The notes: generated by a model from the letters alone, not told the origin. Counted from the first letter of the stretch, positions 8,724 through 22,266 are shown. The stretch is DNA of 64,000 nucleotides from Clostridiaceae bacterium AF10-41 (GCA_027686065.1 JAQCTH010000010.1:1-64000), one strand, 5' to 3'. Program-made: numbers and translations.

Positions 8724-10106
8724 CTATTCTTCATCTCCCTTTGGCATATACTTTTCTAAGTATTCATCCCTTATTCTCTTAAGTTCTGTTCTTGGAAGTA
8801 TCTTTAGAAGCTTCCATCCTAACTGTAAAGTTTCCTCTATACTTCTATTTGTTGTAAAACCTTGAGATACATATTGCTCCTCAAATGCTTCTGCAAACTT
8901 AGCATATTGCTTATCTACATCTGATAAAGCTGATTCACCTAGAATTGCTGATAACTCTTTTGCTTGCTTACCTTGTGCATAAGCTGAGAATAATTGGTTC
9001 ATTGTATCAGCATGGTCTTCTCTAGTTTTATTTTTACCAATACCTTTATCTTTAAGTCTTGAAAGTGATGGTAATACATCTATAGGAGGCATAATTCCTT
9101 TCTTGTATAACTCTCTTGAAAGAATTATTTGTCCTTCTGTAATATATCCAGTTAAGTCTGGAATTGGATGAGTTTTATCTTCTTCAGGCATTGTTAAAAT
9201 AGGAATTTGTGTTATAGAACCCGCTTTTCCTCTAAGTCTACCTGCTCTTTCATATAAAGTTGAAAGGTCAGTATATAAATACCCTGGATATCCTCTTCTA
9301 CCTGGAACTTCTTTTCTAGCAGCTGAAACTTCTCTTAATGCTTCTGCGTAATTTGTTATATCAGTCATAATAACTAATACGTGCATTCCTTTTTCGTAAG
9401 CTAAGAATTCAGCAGTTGTAAGTGCCATTCTTGGAGTTGCTATTCTTTCTATAGCTGGATCTGATGCAAGATTCATAAATAATACAGAATTATCTATAGC
9501 ACCAGTTTTATTAAATTCGTCTACGAAGAATTGAGATTCTTCAAAAGTAATACCAATAGCAGCAAATACAACTGCAAAGTTAGAATCTGAATTTAGAACT
9601 TTCGCTTGTCTTGCTATCTGTGCAGCTAATTGCGCATGAGGAAGTCCTGATGCTGAGAAAACAGGTAACTTTTGTCCTCTAACTAAAGTATTAAGTCCAT
9701 CAATAGCTGAAATCCCTGTTTGAATAAATTCTGATGGATAGTCTCTTGATACTGGATTTATAGCTTCACCATTAATATCAACTCTTTTTTCAGCTATTAT
9801 TCTTGGACCATTGTCGATAGGATTTCCCATACCATCAAATATTCTTCCAAGCATATCTTTAGAAACTCCTAATTCTAGAGGTTTACCTAAGAATCTTGCC
9901 TTTGTTTCCTTTAAATTAATTCCTGTAGATCCTTCAAATAATTGAACCATAGCTTTAGTTCCATTTATTTCAAGAACTTTTCCTCTTCTCTTTTCTCCTG
10001 TTTGAAGTTCTACTTCAACTAATTCATCATATTTAACGCCTTCGACACCTTCAACAACCATTAAAGGTCCCACAACTTCTGTAACTGTTTTATATTCCTT
10101 AAGCAT
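8724..10106 (-). CDS. ntpB: V-type ATPase subunit B (non-catalytic head)
   Basis: Forms the alternating A3B3 hexamer with subunit A. 460 residues with beta-barrel, nucleotide-binding-like and helical domains. The canonical P-loop lysine is absent; the corresponding segment reads [18 protein letters not shown], as expected for the non-catalytic subunit. [21 protein letters not shown] is a signature stretch. Overlaps ntpA by 8 bp, consistent with coupled translation. Confidence 0.96.
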   Translation of the reverse strand: MLKEYKTVTEVVGPLMVVEGVEGVKYDELVEVELQTGEKRRGKVLEINGTKAMVQLFEGSTGINLKETKARFLGKPLELGVSKDMLGRIFDGMGNPIDNGPRIIAEKRVDINGEAINPVSRDYPSEFIQTGISAIDGLNTLVRGQKLPVFSASGLPHAQLAAQIARQAKVLNSDSNFAVVFAAIGITFEESQFFVDEFNKTGAIDNSVLFMNLASDPAIERIATPRMALTTAEFLAYEKGMHVLVIMTDITNYAEALREVSAARKEVPGRRGYPGYLYTDLSTLYERAGRLRGKAGSITQIPILTMPEEDKTHPIPDLTGYITEGQIILSRELYKKGIMPPIDVLPSLSRLKDKGIGKNKTREDHADTMNQLFSAYAQGKQAKELSAILGESALSDVDKQYAKFAEAFEEQYVSQGFTTNRSIEETLQLGWKLLKILPRTELKRIRDEYLEKYMPKGDEE

Positions 10107-11880
10107 TTAGAACCCCTCCTTCTTCGTTGATTAAAGTATCTATAGTAGTTTTTAAATCTTCTTCTATTTTATCTATCCTGTTTATTTCATTCTCTGATAT
10201 ATACTTACTTCTTGCTATTCTGTCTCTAATTTCATCAAGATTTAATATCTTATTTAAATATACTCCAGCTTTTAAAGCTCTTTCAGCTTCTTTTCTAAAC
10301 AATAAAATTAATTTAAGCATTTTATATTGCTTATCTAATGAAGTATATGTATCTGTCTCATGAAATGCATTTTGTTGTAAATAGTCTTCTCTTATTGATT
10401 TTGAAACTTCTAATTTCAATCTATCATTTTCTGATAAAGCATCTATACCAACTAAACTAACTATTTCTTGAAGAGCTGATTCTTCTTGAAGTAAAGTCAT
10501 AGCCTCTATTCTTAAAGATGACCAATCTTGTGATACTTCATTATTCATCCACTTATCAACTGAATCTTCGTATAATGAATAAGAGTTTAACCAATTTATT
10601 GATGGGAAATGTCTTTTATATGCAAGGTTTGCATCTAATCCCCAGAAAACTTTAACTATTCTTAATGTAGCTTGAGAAACCGGTTCTGAAATATCTCCCC
10701 CAGGAGGTGATACTGCACCAATTGCTGTAACTGCACCTTCTCTTCCATCACTACCTAAACATACAACTTTACCTGCTCTTTCATAGTAATCAGCAAGTCT
10801 TGATCCAAGGTATGCTGGATATCCTTCATCTCCTGGCATTTCTTCTAGTCTTCCAGACATTTCTCTTAAAGCTTCTGCCCATCTTGATGTTGAATCTGCC
10901 ATTATTGATACTGAATATCCCATATCTCTAAAGTATTCAGCTATAGTTATTCCTGTATAAATGGAGGCCTCTCTAGCTGCAACTGGCATATTTGAAGTAT
11001 TCGCTATAAGAACTGTTCTCTTCATTAAGCTTTCACCAGTCTTTGGATCTTTAAGTTCTGGGAATTCATTAAGAACGTCTGTCATTTCATTACCACGTTC
11101 TCCACAACCAACATAAACAACTATTTCAGTATCTCCCCATTTTGCTATTTGGTGTTGTACAACTGTTTTACCTGCTCCAAATGGTCCTGGTACTGAAGCA
11201 GCCCCACCTTTTGCTACTGGGAAAAATGTATCTATAACTCTTTGGCCTGTAATCATTGGTGATTCTGGTTTTAACTTTTTGCTATATGGTCTTCCTTTTC
11301 TTGAAGGCCATTTTTGCATTAAAGTTAATTCTTTATCTCCATTTTCGGTTTCTACTATAGCTACTGTATCAACTATAGTAAAATCTCCAGCTTTAATTTC
11401 TTTAATAGTTCCCTTAATGCCATAAGGTACCATTATCTTATGAAGTATAACTGACGTTTCTTGTACAGTACCTATTATATCTCCAGCTTCTACATGTTCC
11501 CCATTTTTAATTGTAGGATTAAATGTCCAAACTTTTTTTCTATCTAATGATTTAACTGATACTCCTCTTTTTAAAAATGGTGAGTTTGATGCGCTTTCTA
11601 AAGCATTTAAAGGTCTTTGTATTCCATCAAACATAGCTTCTATAAGACCTGGTCCTAATTCTATGCTAAGAGGCTCTCCTGTTGTAATAACTGGGTCGCC
11701 AGGGCCTATTCCTGTAGTTTCTTCATAAACTTGGATTGATGCCTTATCATTTCTCATTTCAATGATTTCTCCAATAAGACCCTTTTCTCCAACTTTAACC
11801 ATATCATAAATGTTTGCTTCTTCCATTCCTTCAGCAACAACCAAAGGACCAGCAACCTTAATAATTCTTCCGGTCTTCAA
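10099..11880 (-). CDS. ntpA: V-type ATPase catalytic subunit A
   Basis: Catalytic ATPase subunit, 593 residues. The P-loop GPFGAGKT is at 232-239 and the catalytic glutamate at E261 in GCGERGNEM. The insertion of about 90 residues (roughly 115-205) between barrel and nucleotide domain distinguishes V/A-type A subunits from F-type beta. Starts 17 bp after ntpF. Confidence 0.97.
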   Translation of the reverse strand: MKTGRIIKVAGPLVVAEGMEEANIYDMVKVGEKGLIGEIIEMRNDKASIQVYEETTGIGPGDPVITTGEPLSIELGPGLIEAMFDGIQRPLNALESASNSPFLKRGVSVKSLDRKKVWTFNPTIKNGEHVEAGDIIGTVQETSVILHKIMVPYGIKGTIKEIKAGDFTIVDTVAIVETENGDKELTLMQKWPSRKGRPYSKKLKPESPMITGQRVIDTFFPVAKGGAASVPGPFGAGKTVVQHQIAKWGDTEIVVYVGCGERGNEMTDVLNEFPELKDPKTGESLMKRTVLIANTSNMPVAAREASIYTGITIAEYFRDMGYSVSIMADSTSRWAEALREMSGRLEEMPGDEGYPAYLGSRLADYYERAGKVVCLGSDGREGAVTAIGAVSPPGGDISEPVSQATLRIVKVFWGLDANLAYKRHFPSINWLNSYSLYEDSVDKWMNNEVSQDWSSLRIEAMTLLQEESALQEIVSLVGIDALSENDRLKLEVSKSIREDYLQQNAFHETDTYTSLDKQYKMLKLILLFRKEAERALKAGVYLNKILNLDEIRDRIARSKYISENEINRIDKIEEDLKTTIDTLINEEGGVLNA

Positions 11881-11897
11881 CTTACTAACCTACCTTC

Positions 11898-12218
11898 CTA
11901 TAAAATATTAACGCCAACAGCTTTTTCCACACTATTACTAATTCTCTTTAGTCCAATATTTAATGAACCTTGATTACTTGGAATTAATATTACAGCTGGA
12001 AGTATTTCTTCATTGTAACGTGCTATAGTTTCTTCAATATGTTGTGCTATCTGCTCAGTTACAAAAATTACTGCATAGTTACTTCTTGCACAGTTATCAA
12101 CTGCTCTTCTTGCTTCATCAGCTTCAACTACTGGAAATACATCTATTCCTAAAGCTTTGAATGCTAAAACTGAATCCTTATCGCCAACAACACCTATTTT
12201 CTTATTCATATATATCAC
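11898..12218 (-). CDS. ntpF: V-type ATPase subunit F
   Basis: Small stalk subunit with a CheY-like Rossmann fold, typically binding the D subunit. About 103-106 residues; [21 protein letters not shown] is typical of family N-termini. The start is uncertain: GTG at 12218 or ATG at 12209. Either overlaps the end of ntpC. Confidence 0.92.
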   Translation of the reverse strand: MIYMNKKIGVVGDKDSVLAFKALGIDVFPVVEADEARRAVDNCARSNYAVIFVTEQIAQHIEETIARYNEEILPAVILIPSNQGSLNIGLKRISNSVEKAVGVNIL

Positions 12219-13203
12219 GCAACCTTTCTCTTATTACTTCCTCAGCAATATTATTAAGCTTGCCAACCATTATAATTCTTATTACTTTTATTTCTGTTTC
12301 TTTTGCATAAATATAAGATAATATCTTTTCTGGTCCAAAGGTAACTAACTTAGAATCTTTCATTAATCCCATGATATAATTATCACTTAGTTTTTCTAAA
12401 AGACTTGCCGATTCTGTAGATATATAACCCTCAAAACCTTGTTTTATTAAATCTGAATATATAGTGCTTTGTAATTTAGTCATTATATTTTCTGGTGATT
12501 CATTTAACAAAGATATAAGCTTACTGCTCTCTATTGCTCCACCATTAAATATAACTTCTCCAGCAAAGTCTCTTCCCTTATTTTGCTTCTTTATTCTGAG
12601 CAAAGTTCTTACATTAGTAGAATCTATCATGGCTTTAACTAAATTATCTATAAATTTATAATTTAATGAATTCTTTATATCTACTAACTCTTTATACATA
12701 TATTTATCTATTATTATATCTATCTTTTGAGGATCCTTAGTTTCTTCAAAAGATTTCATTGCTTCTTGAACTCCTTTTCCAAGGTTTCCATTTAAACTCT
12801 TGAAATTTTCCCCATCTATTTTACGTTTTATTTCTTGTAAATCTAGATTTCCTAATTGTATAAGCATTGAAGATAAATCCTTACCTAAGACTTTACCTTT
12901 TAGAAGCACTTTTATATTATGATAGTCATATTTTAAACTCATTAACTTTACAACATCTTTTATTGGGCTTATTTCATAAACTAGATTATATATTCTTTTA
13001 AGTTCTGCACTTAATATTTCTTCATAATCTTCTGCTCTCTTTATATTAGTTGAAACATTTGAATACTCTGTTTCATTTAATATTCTTAGTACTTCATTTG
13101 CTGATGGAGCTTCAATCATTCTTTCAATTTTAGGCTTATCAAGAAGTTTAGTCTCTAAAACCCAGATTCTTGATACAGCTTGGGTAAATTTCATTACATC
13201 CAT
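12202..13203 (-). CDS. ntpC: V-type ATPase subunit C
   Basis: Funnel-shaped adaptor connecting the central stalk to the K-subunit ring. 333 residues, all-helical, with the repeated three-fold pattern of the AC39/NtpC family ([21 protein letters not shown]-type helices). In the expected place between E and F. Confidence 0.92.
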   Translation of the reverse strand: MDVMKFTQAVSRIWVLETKLLDKPKIERMIEAPSANEVLRILNETEYSNVSTNIKRAEDYEEILSAELKRIYNLVYEISPIKDVVKLMSLKYDYHNIKVLLKGKVLGKDLSSMLIQLGNLDLQEIKRKIDGENFKSLNGNLGKGVQEAMKSFEETKDPQKIDIIIDKYMYKELVDIKNSLNYKFIDNLVKAMIDSTNVRTLLRIKKQNKGRDFAGEVIFNGGAIESSKLISLLNESPENIMTKLQSTIYSDLIKQGFEGYISTESASLLEKLSDNYIMGLMKDSKLVTFGPEKILSYIYAKETEIKVIRIIMVGKLNNIAEEVIRERLRDIYE

Positions 13204-13215
13204 ATCTTACCCTCC

Positions 13216-13806
13216 TTAATTAAACAACACTCTTGCTACTTCAAACTCCAATTCATCTTTTAATGAACTTACTAAAGCTTCATATGTGTTATTGATTTCT
13301 ATACCATTCCTTTCAAGAATAAATCCACCCTTAAAGTTCCCAGTATTAGGACTTAGTTTAATATTTCCTTTATCTCCCAATAATTGATTTAAATCATAGA
13401 TAAAAGTAAGATCTACTAATTCCATTCCTTCTTTATTTAAAATTAATGTCTGCTCTCCTATTTCCCCTAGAGAAAGTATTGAGTTTTTTATAAACCTTAA
13501 AAAATCATCTCCAGATATAGTTGCTAACATATCTATACTATTTTCAAATATTTCTTTTATAACTTCCTGCTTTGCAGATAATTTATTATTTCTAACCCTA
13601 AGAGAAGCAGAAGATAAAATTCTTTCTTTTTTACTTTTAGCTTCAAGCTCAGCCTTTTGCATAATCTCTTTTTCAAGTTCTTTGGCTTTAGCTATTTTCT
13701 TAGAAAGAATCTTATTCTTATCTTCTTCTGCAGAAGCTAAAATACTTTCCTTTCTCTCTTCAGCATCCCTAAGGATTTTAGAAGTTAGATTATTTACGTT
13801 TGCCAT
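13216..13806 (-). CDS. ntpE: V-type ATPase subunit E (peripheral stalk)
   Basis: Peripheral stator subunit. 196 residues: a long charged N-terminal coiled coil (about 5-80) rich in Ala, Glu and Lys, followed by a globular alpha/beta domain. Pairs with the G/H-type subunit encoded first in the operon. Confidence 0.93.
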   Translation of the reverse strand: MANVNNLTSKILRDAEERKESILASAEEDKNKILSKKIAKAKELEKEIMQKAELEAKSKKERILSSASLRVRNNKLSAKQEVIKEIFENSIDMLATISGDDFLRFIKNSILSLGEIGEQTLILNKEGMELVDLTFIYDLNQLLGDKGNIKLSPNTGNFKGGFILERNGIEINNTYEALVSSLKDELEFEVARVLFN

Positions 13807-13824
13807 AGCCTATTCTCTCCAATC

Positions 13825-16265
<2,441 letters not shown>

Positions 16266-16279
<14 letters not shown>

Positions 16280-16592
16280 GAATCTTCACTATCCTCTCAA
16301 CGATTAAATTAACAGCATTATTCTTTTTTTCGTCAGAAATATTTTTTATGCTTTCTACTTCTTTTTCGCCATTTTCTAATATAGGCTTTGCTTCTGAATT
16401 TCCTTCGATCTCTGCCTTGGTAATAATCTGTGCTTTCTTTGAATTTGCTTCATTTAGAATTTTATTGTACTCTTCTTCAGCTTGAATGCTAGCATTCTTT
16501 ACTATTTCCTTAGAAGTTATTGTAGCTTCTTGAATTAGCTCTTCAGCTTTTTCTTCAGCTTTCTTAATTTCATTTATTGCTTCTAATGCCAA
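16266..16592 (-). CDS. ntpH: V-type ATPase subunit G/H (peripheral stalk)
   Basis: First gene of the operon. A 108-residue, Glu/Lys/Ala-rich, almost wholly coiled-coil protein (MALEAINEIKKAEEKAEELI at the N-terminus), as expected for the G/AhaH-type peripheral stalk partner of subunit E. Assignment rests on composition and position rather than a sharp motif. Confidence 0.85.
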
Positions 16593-16667
16593 AATCTCAC
16601 CACCTTATCATTCTGATAATATAGTAATTAATGCTTAATATAGTATTAATTACTCCTTTTACTCTCT

Positions 16668-16695
16668 ATTATACATGTTTTCAGGTTTTTTTCAA
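16668..16695 (-). promoter_or_regulatory. Promoter of the V-ATPase operon
   Basis: Minus strand TTGAAA (16695-16690), 16-nt spacer ending in ATG, TATAAT (16673-16668). It lies about 75 nt before the first start codon. A half-perfect Rex-like site lies upstream at 16730-16747. Confidence 0.65.
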
Positions 16696-16758
16696 CACTT
16701 TATTTTTTATTTAACTAACCTTTCATATTTTGTTAATAATTTAACCCTATTATTAATA

Positions 16759-18429
16759 CTATATAATATTTTCGGCTATTCGTATTATATCACCTTCATG
16801 TCCGAATAAATAATAATCTTTTTCTTTAACTATAATTGAATTTTCTATGAACTTATAAATATTTATATCAAATACTTCTATATAATAATTTTTAAAAGAA
16901 TATATTCCCTTGAAGATTTCTTTAATTTTTGTCTCTTCCTCTTTATTTAAACTAGATTTTATAAATTCAGGCATTCCTCTCCTTTTATTGAAGGTTAAGT
17001 AATCAAATTTCAAAAGATTTTTTAATATAAAATCTTCTTCTTTTAATATATCTTTATTAAAATCTAAAAATAATTTATAGTATTCACTGTTTCCTATATT
17101 TTTATTAAAATAACCCTTGTAATCAAAATAATTTCCCAAAGCATTATAAAAATCAAAAGGAGTATCAAACTTATTTACTAAATATTTTATTATGTTATTA
17201 AATTTTTGTGAGTTATAATATTTATCGACCATTTCTTCTATTTTCTTAAGCTTTATTATTTCATTATAACTAATGTCCTTTGTTTTTAATATTTCATATG
17301 GTGGATATGGCGAATATCTCATTCCATATTCTTCTGCTTCTTCTCTCATAGATGATCCTCTTAAAAGTTTTAAAAATCCTAATTGTATTTCCTCTGGTCT
17401 TATACTATAAACATCATTAAAGGATTTTTTAAAAGAAGTATAATCTTCTCCTGGTAATCCTGCTATTAAATCTAAATGCTGTTTTATATTTCTGATTTCA
17501 AGAAGTTCTTCAACCTTTTCTTTTATATCACTAAAATTTACAAACCTATTTATTCTATTTAAAACATCATCATTTGTTGTTTGAACTCCAACTTCAAATT
17601 GAAATCTATCCTTTGGAGCATTTTTTAAAAGTTCAAGCTCTGATTTTTTTAAAATATCTGCTGATATTTCAAAGTGGAATTGAGTTTTTGTATCTTGATT
17701 AATTAAAAATTCCCAAATTTCCATAGTAAATTTATGATTACAATTGAAGGTTCTATCTACGAATTTTACTAATCTTACTTCTTTATCTATAAAGTATTTC
17801 AATTCTTTTTTCACTCTATCTATATCTATAAATCTTACTCCATGAGTTGTTGATGATAGACAATATTTACAATTAAAAGGACATCCTCTTGAAGCTTCAT
17901 AATATACAATCTTATTATCTAAATTTTCATTTTCTTCATAAGGAAATATTAATTCATTCATATTCATTAATGGTCTCTTTCCATTAAGAACTACTTCATC
18001 ATTAACTTTGTAATAAAGACCTCTTATTGAGTTTATATCTCTTTTTCCTATTTTATACTCTACAAACTCTCTATATGTTTTTTCTCCTTCTCCTTCAATT
18101 ATATATTCTCCATTTAATTCTTTTAATATGTTTTGGCTATCATAAGATACTTCTGGTCCACCATATAATATCTCTATATTTTCATCTACAAGTTTTATAA
18201 GATTAGAAAGTCTCTTTATCATTTCTATATTCCAAATATAAGTTGAGAAGGCAACTACATTAGGTTTTTCTTTTATAATCTCTTCAAGCACCTTCTCATC
18301 TCTATCATTAATTGAAAATTCTCTAATCTTACATTCATAGTCCATGTCTTTAGTAAATGCTTTTAAATATCTAACAGCCAAATTACTGTGAACAAATTTA
18401 GAGTTTACAGCTGTAAGTAAAATCTTCAT
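16759..18429 (-). CDS. B12-binding-domain radical SAM protein (DUF4080 type)
   Basis: 556 residues: N-terminal Rossmann-like cobalamin-binding-type domain (MKILLTAVNSKFVHSNLAVR), radical SAM barrel with cluster cysteines C183, C187 and C190 in RGCPFNCKYC, and a C-terminal DUF4080-like domain. Radical SAM enzymes of this group are widespread in clostridia with unknown substrates. I moved the start to the ATG at 18429, which has AAAGGAAG upstream; the frame stays open to 18492, but that would overlap the preceding gene. Together with the methyltransferase-like gene 23 bp upstream it forms a two-gene unit. Confidence 0.85.
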   Translation of the reverse strand: MKILLTAVNSKFVHSNLAVRYLKAFTKDMDYECKIREFSINDRDEKVLEEIIKEKPNVVAFSTYIWNIEMIKRLSNLIKLVDENIEILYGGPEVSYDSQNILKELNGEYIIEGEGEKTYREFVEYKIGKRDINSIRGLYYKVNDEVVLNGKRPLMNMNELIFPYEENENLDNKIVYYEASRGCPFNCKYCLSSTTHGVRFIDIDRVKKELKYFIDKEVRLVKFVDRTFNCNHKFTMEIWEFLINQDTKTQFHFEISADILKKSELELLKNAPKDRFQFEVGVQTTNDDVLNRINRFVNFSDIKEKVEELLEIRNIKQHLDLIAGLPGEDYTSFKKSFNDVYSIRPEEIQLGFLKLLRGSSMREEAEEYGMRYSPYPPYEILKTKDISYNEIIKLKKIEEMVDKYYNSQKFNNIIKYLVNKFDTPFDFYNALGNYFDYKGYFNKNIGNSEYYKLFLDFNKDILKEEDFILKNLLKFDYLTFNKRRGMPEFIKSSLNKEEETKIKEIFKGIYSFKNYYIEVFDINIYKFIENSIIVKEKDYYLFGHEGDIIRIAENII

Positions 18430-18452
18430 AAGTATTTTCTTCCTTTCAATAT

Positions 18453-18947
18453 TTAAAGTTTTATACCTTTTATAAAGTGTATATCTTCCCATAACTTAGT
18501 TTCTTCTATTTTATAATATTTTTCAAGTAATTTCTCATTTTCTTCTATATTAGATTTTATTATAGGATTTAAATTTCTGAATTCAAATTCTTTTATTTTC
18601 CCTGAAGGTAGTACTGCCATTATTTTATTATTTATAATATCCTTAACTTCTTTATTTATGTCCCATATATATATTTTCCCGCCTACTTTAACATATTTAC
18701 TTACTTCTTCTATTAACTTTAGTCTTCCATAATTGTTCCATAATTTACTTAGATGAAAAAACATTGTGCATGTATCATATTCTTCTTCCTTAATCTCATT
18801 TGAATTTTCTCCTCCCACATAGTCTACTGATATTTCATCCTCAATACCTTTAGATATGTTATATATTACCCCAAAACTTTCTCCAACATCTAATATATCT
18901 CCCTCTAATTTTACATCTGATAAATTAAGTACTATTGTTTTTCCCAT
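18453..18947 (-). CDS. Methyltransferase-like protein of unknown function
   Basis: 164 residues. The layout resembles a small class I methyltransferase: GDILDVGESFGVIYNI at motif I, FFHLSKLW at the motif IV position, and EVSKYVKVGGKIYIWD resembling the motif VI loop. The glycine-rich SAM loop is degenerate (GESFG rather than GCGTG), so catalytic activity is doubtful. It directly precedes the radical SAM gene and may be its partner. Confidence 0.55.
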   Translation of the reverse strand: MGKTIVLNLSDVKLEGDILDVGESFGVIYNISKGIEDEISVDYVGGENSNEIKEEEYDTCTMFFHLSKLWNNYGRLKLIEEVSKYVKVGGKIYIWDINKEVKDIINNKIMAVLPSGKIKEFEFRNLNPIIKSNIEENEKLLEKYYKIEETKLWEDIHFIKGIKL

Positions 18948-19130
18948 ACCACTTTACCTCCTAATTATATAAGTTATATATTCTAATTAATAATTCACAA
19001 GTACCAATTAACAATTTAAAATAATGTAAATAAATTGTTTTAATAAATGTGATAATTTAATTAGACCTTCTATGTTATATTTATATTTTCTATTTACATA
19101 TTTTATTAATAATTTTTCTAAAAAAATAAA

Positions 19131-19169
19131 AAGGCTATTACACAATTTTTAAATTGCGTAATAACCCTT
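19131..19169 (-). terminator. Terminator after the beta-propeller gene
   Basis: Imperfect stem of about 16 pairs, AAGGCTATTACACAATTT (19131-19148) with 19151-19169, followed on the minus strand by a T-rich run. Confidence 0.65.
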
Positions 19170-19174
19170 GTAGT

Positions 19175-20464
19175 CTACTTTTTTTTATTAAGTTTTACAT
19201 TTCTATTTTTTATTAGTATAGATACAATTATTGCCAATATAAATACTATTGAAAAAACCCAAAATATCTTTGGCAATTTAAATATTGTATTTGTATCGTC
19301 TAATTTGAGATTATATAAACACCCAGCTTTGCTATCCAAAATAAAAAATCCGTCTTTGTAAAATATTATTTTTTCCACTTTACTTCTTTCATCTAAGGAT
19401 ATTAATTCTTTTGCAACTCCTTCTTTACTTAGTGCATATATAAATCCTTTTTTATTATTCCCAAATATAACCGTATTTTTTTCAAAACATTTCCCATCTT
19501 TATCTATAGCTAAACCTTGCAATGATGATACATCACTATCTTGATATATAGGTGCTGCAGGATTCTTATCCACATGATTTTTTATTAAAAACTCTTGTTT
19601 TATAGAATCTGTAAATCTTGGAGATGTTATTGGATCTCCTCCACTATAATCAGGCCAACCATACCAATTATCTTTTTGTAAATTATATATATAATCTTTA
19701 TCATCCTTTATATTTCTAGGTGGTATATCTTCCATGCCTCCAATTATAGCTTTAATCTCACCTTCACTATCCATATCCCATCCATTTATATTTCTGATTC
19801 CATGTGCAAATAAATTTATTTCTTTATTTTTTATATTATATGAGAGTACAGCTGCATTGCCTATTTTCTGTGATTCTACACCTTCTCCAACTTCAGTGCT
19901 TACTGAGTATTGCGAAAAAGCTCCTGTCTTTCCTTCTCCATAATTGTTTCCAGTTAATATCCATGGACTTGTAGCTATGTCAAAAGCTTCATTTTTAGAA
20001 TTTACTACTCCAGAGTTTGTATTACTTCCTATTGAAAAATAAAGTTTATCTTCATTTAATAATAAATTTATTTTTTTATTAATTCCATTATTAGGTATGT
20101 TAATCACAATTTCTTTATAAGTTTTTGTATCCATACTATATTCTAATATTCTATTATCTGTAGCTATGTATAGTATATTATTATGGTATAGTATATCTAG
20201 TATATTAAATTTGCTCTCTTTTATAATCAATTCATCATTTCCATCTTTATTCACTACTCTAATTGTATCTTCAAAAGCTAAATATAAATTCCCTTCCTCA
20301 TCAAAGTCAAAGCTTCTAGCTCCTTCACATCCTTTAAGGCTTATTGACCAGTCTACATTATTATTTAAAATATCTAGATTATATTTATTTTTCACCTTAG
20401 AAATTCCAAAAGCTAAAGACACTACTATAATAGAAATAAGTAAAAATTTAATAAACCTCTTCAT
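19175..20464 (-). CDS. Membrane-anchored glucose/sorbosone dehydrogenase-like beta-propeller
   Basis: 429 residues with an N-terminal hydrophobic anchor (about 6-22), a large extracytoplasmic domain, and a C-terminal transmembrane segment (about 400-420) followed by a basic tail. The central part resembles the soluble quinoprotein sugar dehydrogenase propeller (RNINGWDMDSEGEI; DNWYGWPDYSGGDP; LQGLAIDKDGK). Catalytic or PQQ-binding residues cannot be confirmed by eye, and clostridia generally lack PQQ, so a binding or structural role is as likely. Divergent from the flippase gene at 20697. Confidence 0.6.
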   Translation of the reverse strand: MKRFIKFLLISIIVVSLAFGISKVKNKYNLDILNNNVDWSISLKGCEGARSFDFDEEGNLYLAFEDTIRVVNKDGNDELIIKESKFNILDILYHNNILYIATDNRILEYSMDTKTYKEIVINIPNNGINKKINLLLNEDKLYFSIGSNTNSGVVNSKNEAFDIATSPWILTGNNYGEGKTGAFSQYSVSTEVGEGVESQKIGNAAVLSYNIKNKEINLFAHGIRNINGWDMDSEGEIKAIIGGMEDIPPRNIKDDKDYIYNLQKDNWYGWPDYSGGDPITSPRFTDSIKQEFLIKNHVDKNPAAPIYQDSDVSSLQGLAIDKDGKCFEKNTVIFGNNKKGFIYALSKEGVAKELISLDERSKVEKIIFYKDGFFILDSKAGCLYNLKLDDTNTIFKLPKIFWVFSIVFILAIIVSILIKNRNVKLNKKK

Positions 20465-20696
20465 GTGCTCCCCCTAATTTTCTATTTATGTTTAATTTAT
20501 ATTTCCAAATGAATAAATTATTACTTATATAATGATTTATTTTCTTTTACTTATTTATTTTCTTAGTATTTACTTATGGTATATTTTAATTTCTTTCAGA
20601 ATAAATATAAATGTATTAAGGTACAATCTAATAAATAATAGACCAGCATACTAGCCTATCGTTTATTTTTATGTACCTAATTGGGGGTGATAGAAT

Positions 20697-22196
20697 TTGG
20701 AAAAAGATAGTTTTGTAAGAAATTCATTCCTTCTTACAATATCTAATATAACAACTGGAGTTTTAGGTTTTATATTTTCAATTTACTTATCAAAACTTAT
20801 AGGCCCTGTAGGTATAGGCTTGTATGGTTTAGTAATGCCTATATATAACCTTTTTATTTGCCTTATGACTGCTGGAATAATAGCTGCTATATCTCAGGTA
20901 TCTGCTATCTATAAAGCTAAAAATCAATATAATAATATAACTAAAACTATAAAAACAGTTGCAAGTTTTAATGTAATATGGGCGGCTTTTATAGGAGTAA
21001 TGGTATTTTTCTTAGCTCCTTACATAAGTAAATATGGTATACATGATATGAGAACTGTTAATGCCATTAGAGTAACTTGTCCTGCAATGGTTTTTATAGC
21101 TATATCTAATATATTAAAAGGTTATTTTTATGGAGTTTCAAAAATAGTAGTTCCTTCATTCATAGATATTTTAGAAAAAGCTATGCGTATAGTTACTATT
21201 GCCTTACTAATTTCTATATTTAAAGCTAATTCAATTACTTCTTTAGTTACATTAGCATATGTATCTTTAGCTATAGGAGAGCTACAAAGTTTAATACTTT
21301 TATTTTGTTATTATAAAAATATATCAAGAAAAGCTCCTTTATCAACTGCAAAGCCTGAAAGAGCATCACAATTATTATTTAATGTATTTATAATTGCTTT
21401 TCCTTTATGTATAAATGGATTTCTTGGAAATTTATTTGGAACAGCATCGACCTTATTAGTTCCTAGAAGGCTAGTTTCAGCTGGATTTGATTCTGTGACA
21501 GCTTTAGGCATGATAGGAAAGTTCACTGGCATGGCCTTAACAATAGTAACTTTTCCTATGATAGTTATTATGTCGATAAATTCTCTTATTGTTCCCGATC
21601 TATCAGAAACTTTAAGTAGAGGTGATTATTATAATGCTACTGTTAGAATAAAAAAAATAATAAAAATTGCATTTTTGCTTGGACTTGCTACAACAGTAAT
21701 TTGTAATATAATTCCTGATTCTTTGGGTCAAATGTTTTATAGTAGAGGCGACTTAGGTGAATATATAAGAATTGCTTCATTAAGTGCTCCTATTTTTTTT
21801 ACTTCCAGCACCATGTTTGGAATCCTAAATGGACTAAACAAACAAGGAGTAATACTTAGAAATTCATTAATAGTATCAATTCTAGAGCTTATATGTTTAT
21901 TTATATTCATTGGTATTCCAGGTGTTAATATAATGGGTTATGGTATAACCCTATTCTTAACTTCTAGTGTAAGCTTATTTATAAATCTTAGAGAAGTTCA
22001 AAAACATATATATTTAGATTTATCTAAAAGCAATATAAGTATATTTTTACTATTATCAGTATTAATATTTATGATACTTAGATTATTTACAAATAACTTT
22101 TTAAGTGATTTATTTATTATTAAAAACTTAGTTATAATTTCATTAACATTCCTTATATTCACCGGACTTAGTTTTTTTGGAATTGATGAAGAGTAG
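20697..22196 (+). CDS. spoVB: SpoVB-like polysaccharide/lipid II flippase (MATE/MOP superfamily)
   Basis: 499 residues with 12-14 predicted membrane helices, of the MOP flippase family that includes stage V sporulation protein B. Opening residues EKDSFVRNSFLLTISNITTGVLG and GPVGIGLYGLVMPIYNL are family-like; cortex precursor export is the known role of SpoVB. The start is TTG at 20697 behind a strong GGGGGTGA. A second, more distant flippase is encoded at 24763. Symbol assigned by resemblance; YtgP-like paralogues are the alternative. Confidence 0.8.
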   Translation: MEKDSFVRNSFLLTISNITTGVLGFIFSIYLSKLIGPVGIGLYGLVMPIYNLFICLMTAGIIAAISQVSAIYKAKNQYNNITKTIKTVASFNVIWAAFIGVMVFFLAPYISKYGIHDMRTVNAIRVTCPAMVFIAISNILKGYFYGVSKIVVPSFIDILEKAMRIVTIALLISIFKANSITSLVTLAYVSLAIGELQSLILLFCYYKNISRKAPLSTAKPERASQLLFNVFIIAFPLCINGFLGNLFGTASTLLVPRRLVSAGFDSVTALGMIGKFTGMALTIVTFPMIVIMSINSLIVPDLSETLSRGDYYNATVRIKKIIKIAFLLGLATTVICNIIPDSLGQMFYSRGDLGEYIRIASLSAPIFFTSSTMFGILNGLNKQGVILRNSLIVSILELICLFIFIGIPGVNIMGYGITLFLTSSVSLFINLREVQKHIYLDLSKSNISIFLLLSVLIFMILRLFTNNFLSDLFIIKNLVIISLTFLIFTGLSFFGIDEE

Positions 22197-22200
22197 TTTC

Positions 22201-22217
22201 AAATTGCAAAGCAATTT
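22201..22217 (+). other. Short hairpin after spoVB
   Basis: AAATTGC / GCAATTT with a 3-nt loop starts 5 nt after the spoVB stop. There is no T-run, so it is at best a weak terminator. Confidence 0.3.
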
Positions 22218-22238
22218 ATATAGGATGGTAATTAATGT

Positions 22239-22266
22239 TTAACACTTACCATTATTTATGTATAAT
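22239..22266 (+). promoter_or_regulatory. Promoter of the leader-CD3324 transcript
   Basis: TTAACA (22239-22244), 16-nt spacer, TATAAT (22261-22266). The predicted start near 22273 falls at the beginning of a 10-bp inverted repeat, TAAGAAAATA / TATTTTCTTA (22271-22280 and 22312-22321). Confidence 0.6.

Noticed and set aside
16759..18492. Longer form of the radical SAM protein starting at 18492
   Set aside because: It would overlap the preceding gene by 40 bp and lacks a ribosome-binding site, whereas ATG 18429 has a good one.
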